NCBI GenBank assembly: GCA_029207755.1
Contig: JARCOQ010000006.1
Location: 25,750,022 to 25,814,021, forward strand
Length of the DNA stretch: 64,000 nucleotides
DNA from: Chamaea fasciata
Taxonomy: Eukaryota; Chordata; Aves; Passeriformes; Sylviidae
Direction of reading: 5' to 3'
Part shown: positions 35,176-64,000 of the stretch, piece by piece
Position numbering within the stretch: the stretch's first letter is position 1
How the letters are laid out: every line of letters begins with the position of its first letter
Notes under the pieces: generated by a model
Databases searched by the model: none
Seen by the model: only the letters and a program-made list of their open reading frames with translations
What the model was told of the DNA's origin: nothing
Program-made: the position numbers and the translations under genes

Positions 35176-38100
35176 GATCAGATGGGTTTGTGCCCAGCTC
35201 AGAAGGGTGCATATTGTAAATTCTGTAACTTGCATAGGTGACGAGCCTAGAGGTGTATTGTAAATCAGTGATGGTCTTGGAAGCAACTGACTCAGGACTT
35301 TGTAGACTCTCAGGTAGAAAGGGTTTCTGTTACTGCTCCTGCTCTAATCAAATTCTCGAAGTTAACATCAAATTGACATCTGCAGTAGGTAGTAGACCAT
35401 CCTTCATGAACAAGACACCAGTAGTATTCACTTATTCTGCACACCTCTATTTGAAGTACAAAGTACCCTATACCTGTTTTTCACCACTAGAAAATGGTTG
35501 AGAAATGCTGTGTAAGTACTGAATCACTTCTACTGGTACAGCTGGCCTGCATTTGGCTAAGTTGGTGTTGTCTGTAGGCAAAAGCCAAAGAAAGCTTTTC
35601 AGGAATGGTTTTCACAAAATGCAGATGAACAGTCACTGATGTTATGGTGATGGTCTCTTGGTAAATGTGTTGCTCATCTTACTTGCACAAGGTTATTGAG
35701 AGAAGGGACACTTCAGAGGGGGAAGGTACAATACTACTACATCTGCTTGGCTTCCTTTTCCATCTGCAGGTGAAGTGCAAGAGCTGTGCACTTAGTGGAT
35801 TATACTTGAAGAGTTTGATCTAATTAGTTTACATGACTGCCATCAGAAGGATTGAACTCCCACACTCCTCTGGGGTTGGGTTTGCAGGATGAATTGCACC
35901 TGTAGTGTTTGGTAGGAATGGCAGAACCACCACTGGTTACTTGCAGATAATGCTCACCGTGGTGCTGTCCTCTAGAGGAACACCATGCTTCAGCGAAGTA
36001 TTAAAAGTTGACTCTGTGACTAACTCACAGCATCACCATCTGAGCAGATTCACAAGCTAGTAAACCTACACCACCACCCCAGTCTGCCTTTTAGCTAGGG
36101 AGCTGGGTAAACACAGATGAAAACCTACATTTCTGAGAATGCTACTGACACTGTTAATTCTCAAATTGAGCATAGTCACCAAGCCGTTGGCAGAACTTTT
36201 GTGAGTAGTTTCCCTTTGCAATGAGTGATTTTTGCATTTGTCATAGCAAACTTACCTACATCTGTACCCAGCCTACTTGCGAGACCAGTCTATTAAAGGC
36301 TAAAGGGAGAACACCAGTCTGAGCCCATGCTGTAGAACATCTTCACTGCCAGGTGGTCTTGTTTCTGTAAGTGGAAGCTAGTGTGTGGCAGGGTAGGCAA
36401 ACAATATCCTTTGTATCAATATGTCTTGTTTGAGGGCCAGTGAGTGTTAATTCTATATGCTCATCTTGCTGTAAATTCCTGCCTTATGTCAATGTGCCCC
36501 TTGAACCTGCTGCAGCGGGCTTAATGCCTCAATGTCAATTTATTGCCAAGTAATTTTATTTATTCTTGCTGCATTCATTATTATAGCAGTGTGAAGCATT
36601 CTGGGAACAAGCAGACCTACTCCCTCCAGGGCAGAGCACAGTTGTATTTCATGCTTCTACCTGAAGTGTTTTTCCATGTACCACAGTAAAAGGAAATACC
36701 ATTGCTTAACCAGCTCACTCTGACTTTCACAGCAAATTCCATCCTTGGCCTATTCAATTTGAAAAGTACCCCTGCAGCTGGGCAGTGTTCTGCTGTAGAT
36801 GGACATGCCTTGTACTCACCAGTGGTTACTGTGATGAGCAGTGGCAAGCCTCCAGCTTGAGGAATGCACCTGGGGCCCTCTCTGAAGCTCCCTGGCCCTA
36901 CTGCCTCAGTTTGCAGTTGCAGCTGTGATCTGTACCTCTTTATTTCTGAACGTGTTCCCCTCCAAGGATGTTCTTCAGTGTTTTCCTGTTTGCCTTCCCC
37001 ATTCTAGTGGCTGTTGTCTGTTCCTGATGCATGCATTGAGTAACTGACTGTGATGAGTCTGTGCACCTTGGTAATGAGTCACAGAACTGAAGATCTGTGC
37101 TATGTCAGTATAAAGTCATGGCAATATGAGCAGCTGAATGCTTCCTATTTATACAGGCATCCTCACAGAACATTGCTTTGAGGATTACTTGGTGTGAATG
37201 GGGTGACTCTTACATGATTACCAGTACTAGCTCAAAGTGAAACTAGTACAACTTCAGGGCTGTCATTCCCACTAACTGCAGTCAAAGCAGCAGTTAGTTC
37301 TGCATAATAAGATGTAGAACAGGCTTAGCTGATGTGACCTGGGTGTTGTGCTGCACCAGCAGCTGATGAAGGCTCCACGTGGCAGGTAGCAGCAAGGAGC
37401 CAAGCCCTTGCTTTCATCAGCTACTGCAAGCCTCTGTGGCTTGGAGGAATACAAGGCACTGGGCAGCCACATTCAACAAGCTTTCCTTAACCCTGCAGCA
37501 TTCTTCAGTTCCAGAGTAGCTCTACATGTCATCCCTCTTACATGAATGTTTACTGCTTTTACTGGTTGATGCTCAAGTACAATTCTGTACTTTCTAGTTG
37601 CTTTTCAGCTTTACTGTCATGTCCATGACATCACACACTGACTGTGGGCCCCAGTTCCTAGACTCAGCAGGAAGAAGGAAAGCTACTCCTGACCTATTGT
37701 AATTATGCAAAATGGAAGGGAACAACCTTCATGGTGCTGGTTCTTCAAAGCTATCCTGAACTTGCTCTGTACAGTTTTTTCATAAAGAGATTCTTTTGCA
37801 CGTTAGCTCAGTCAGTGCTGTATTTGCTGCATCTTACAGGAGATGTCTGATGTTCTGCTTGTTTCTAGACAGCTTTACCATAGCTTTGGATTCAGCACAG
37901 ACCTGGCGCCAGGTACTGCAGGGTCACAGCTCATGCAGTAGTTGAGTAATTTTTGAAAACCTTAATGAAATTAAAGCAATATCAAAAGACAGTCAGCTAA
38001 CATGATTCTGCTCCATAGGGCAGGTTCCTCTAGCCATTATAAATGGAGGAAGATGTAAAACATAATGAATTACATATATGAATTCAGGTTTGAGTTTCAT

Positions 38101-38255
38101 GAGAAATCCATTAATCAGCTTCAGAATATGTCTAGAAAAATGCTGCTGCAATGACAGGACATAAAAGGAAAAAAAATTACTTCAGGGCACCCAGGCCTCT
38201 GTTGTCAGTGTTTAGTCTGTTTAGCTAAAGTATTTAAACTCTAGCTTGTAAAAAT
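35176..38255. other. intergenic DNA between convergent ZAR1 and FRYL
   Basis: About 3.1 kb, moderately A/T-rich, between two genes that meet tail to tail. No exon, RNA gene or transposon recognised on either strand. Confidence 0.6.
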
Positions 38256-38280
38256 ACACAAAATGAGAGATACAATGTCT

Positions 38281-38286
38281 TTTATT
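38281..38286 (-). terminator. FRYL: likely FRYL poly(A) signal
   Basis: TTTATT on plus, AATAAA on minus, about 1.8 kb after the stop codon. Other A/T-rich hexamers occur in the UTR, so alternative ends are possible. Confidence 0.5.
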
Positions 38287-38730
38287 TTTACAAAAAAAAA
38301 GCTGGTAAAAGATGATGTAAATAAAAGTGTAATGCACCCCTAAATAAAACTACCTCTCCCCTGTAAATACTAGTTAAATAATTAAGAACACCATCTACAG
38401 TACCACAAAACCATCAAAATAATTCAATTTTATCAGGGACAGGGAAAAAATACAGTGAATATGAATGTGCCTTGACCAGTTACAGAATTTGTTAGGATAA
38501 CATAACTACTGTCAGCAGTCCAACAGCGTGCACAGTGCCTTCAATTAATGCATTTCAGTATAATTGCATTTCTAGTGGGGCCTAATTTCCCCAGAAAGGC
38601 AGAGCTAAGAATTTCAGTTCTACATTCTAAACTCTGGAATTAGAGCCCATTAAAAAAAATCACAGTGGGTAAGAGATGTATATAAAAATACTGGGTGTTC
38701 CTTTCAAATCACAGGAATTGTGGGACTACA

Positions 38731-38786
38731 ATCTTTTTTTTTCTTTTTTTTTTTTTTCTGTGTTTTTTTCTTTTTTTTTTTTTTTT
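38731..38786. repeat. T-rich low-complexity tract
   Basis: Runs of T with isolated C and G, within the proposed FRYL 3' UTR (A-rich in the mRNA, so a possible oligo(dT) mispriming site). Confidence 0.9.
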
Positions 38787-40100
38787 CCTACAAAATGCTA
38801 TTTGTTTCAACAGAATCCAGTTTGTTTTATGCTACAGACTTTGAACTATTGAGTATATTGCCTGTTTGCACGTTTTGGTAGTCAGGGGTTTTTTTGTCTT
38901 TTTCTATAGTCCCAATTCCTTAGGCTTCAGTTGAGTCATGAAGATGCATATACATGCATTCAAACTCTTCAAACCCTGCAGGCTACTCAGACTGCAAGTA
39001 CTGCATGTGACTACGAAGAGGGAATGCCCCCTTCTCCTCATAGCTTTATACACCTACTGTTTTAACAGTGCATTGCACAAATTTACACGAAAAATACTGG
39101 TTTTGCACTATACAGTTTCTAGAATATATACAGAATAAAATAAGTTAACTTCTAATGAGAATTGCTGATGGGCAGCATATATCTTTAATATACATTTTAA
39201 AGTCTCTGCAGGCAGCTACTTTTTGGTTAGTTGTTATCAATATTTGTAACATAAGCACTGATCAGAGAACTGAGCAGCATTCCAATAAAGTTAACAGATA
39301 TATTATTTCTTTTAGAAACACTGGGAAATCCCAGTTTAAAATATTATTAAATGTCCTAACATTTACACACTATGAGGATTAGATCTAATAAAATAAAATT
39401 TCTTCAAAAATAATCTTGCAGCTCTTTGAAGCATGCTCTGAGACCTTATTTAACAATCATCCATACCTTCAAAAAACAACTGTCACATAGCCATACATTC
39501 TAACTCACGCACATTATTTCCTTATTACAGACAACAAAAGCAAATAAAACTCTGAGAAGTCAATGGTTTTTGCAGTCATATGTCACTCTACTCATGTTTG
39601 ACTGCACATTCTTCATGACGTTGCAAAGTGTCTCATTAGGGGTTAGTTGATGGTTTTATCTACTACTGCTGGAAAGCCAGGAAGCCTTGCAGGTCTTCAG
39701 CCAAAATAAACCAGCCTTGATTTTAGCCTCATCCCACCTGCGATATTGATCCAACCTGTAGAGGCTGTTGCTGCAAACATCATTTATAGTTCTGTTACAA
39801 CAGAAAATAATGCATATGTGTGCATTATGTTTAAGCCCTTTTCCTTTCATGTAATTTTTATACATAAATTTAATAAAAAAATACTACTGCCACACAGGCT
39901 GCTGTGTAGAAAGAGCAGTCAAGTAGGATGTTCACTTCAATTTTCAGGGTTTTGCTTCTGATGAAACAGTTTCTTGCTGTGATAAAAGTGTGTTGGTTGT
40001 CAGGATTGCTGGAGGTTTGTTTTTTTATTTTTTTTGTGAAAGGTGCTCAATAATAGTCTGAAGTGTCTTCATCATCAGTTCTTTTCTAAATGACAGCTGT

Positions 40101-63463
<23,363 letters not shown>

Positions 63464-64000
63464 CTGGTTAGCAAAAAGGAAAACACATATAATTAGAAAG
63501 AACGAGGACAAACACTTAAAGATACTCTAGAACCAGGGAAAAATGTTTTATTACATAGGATTTGCCAACAGTAAAAGACTGATTCAAGCTCTGGAAAAAA
63601 AGCTTTAGTCAAAAAGCTAGTATTTCAAATAATGTCTCCTTCTAATGAGATTAAAAAAAAAAAACAAAACAACAAACTGACGACAAAACACTAAAATCAG
63701 CATGCTCATGATACATTTTCTCTAGCGTAACATGTAAAGCAACCGTTCCAACAAACATTGATGAAGTTCTTTAACTAACACACATGAATCTATACTGACC
63801 ACATCCAACTGACAAAACACTATCAACAGTAATTATACACAGGGCGTAGATAATATGATGTTGTCACTAACTGTTTCACCAGCTACTTTGTGTCAGCTTT
63901 ATGAAGTGCACCCTGAATACCTATAGCTGGATTCATTCTCTTCGTGCATTTTCAAGCTGAGATACTTGGGTTTCAAATATCCATCATACTAAATGACATC
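63464..64000 (-). other. FRYL intron, left part
   Basis: From the acceptor of the 9-nt microexon to the window edge; I found no further exon with in-frame borders. Confidence 0.65.

Larger units (their letters stand above)
38258..40100 (-). other. FRYL: FRYL 3' UTR (3' end approximate)
   Basis: A/T-rich DNA after the FRYL stop, with an AATAAA on the minus strand at 38286-38281; cleavage would fall about 38255-38270. It contains a T-rich tract (A-rich in the transcript) at 38731-38786. Confidence 0.6.

Overview
The window is vertebrate nuclear DNA, almost certainly from a bird. Compact GT-AG introns, CpG-island promoters and several decayed CR1 retrotransposon fragments fit an avian genome. 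No bacterial or viral gene set is present. The gene order SLAIN2 (+) - SLC10A4 (+) - ZAR1 (+) - FRYL (-) matches the conserved amniote block found on human chromosome 4p12. Gene names rest on my recognition of the translated exons, not on a database search.

Layout. (1) 1-17.7 kb: the 3' half of SLAIN2, a microtubule plus-end protein. It has four constitutive terminal exons, one candidate 78-nt cassette exon, and a long 3' UTR. (2) 17.7-30.3 kb: gene-free DNA with one clear CR1 copy. (3) 30.3-32.9 kb: complete three-exon SLC10A4, an orphan solute carrier of the bile-acid transporter family, starting inside a CpG island. (4) 33.5-35.2 kb: complete four-exon ZAR1, an oocyte RNA-binding protein, with a TATA-like box close to the start codon and an in-frame heptapeptide tandem repeat. 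(5) 35.2-38.3 kb: intergenic DNA between convergent genes. (6) 38.3-64 kb: the 3' end of FRYL on the minus strand. Twelve exons, two of them microexons (18 nt and 9 nt), encode the last 582 residues, followed by a 3' UTR of about 1.8 kb.

All supported exons join in frame with GT-AG borders. The four genes do not form a pathway: SLAIN2 and FRYL are broadly expressed in other species, SLC10A4 is neuronal and ZAR1 is oocyte-specific. The block is conserved by synteny, not by common function.

The most interesting observations are splicing signals too small or too optional for ORF-based annotation. The SLAIN2 cassette exon inserts inside a Ser-x-Ile-Pro (EB-binding type) motif. FRYL contains an 18-nt microexon encoding QMEILA and a 9-nt microexon encoding ELQ. 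No wholly new system was found.
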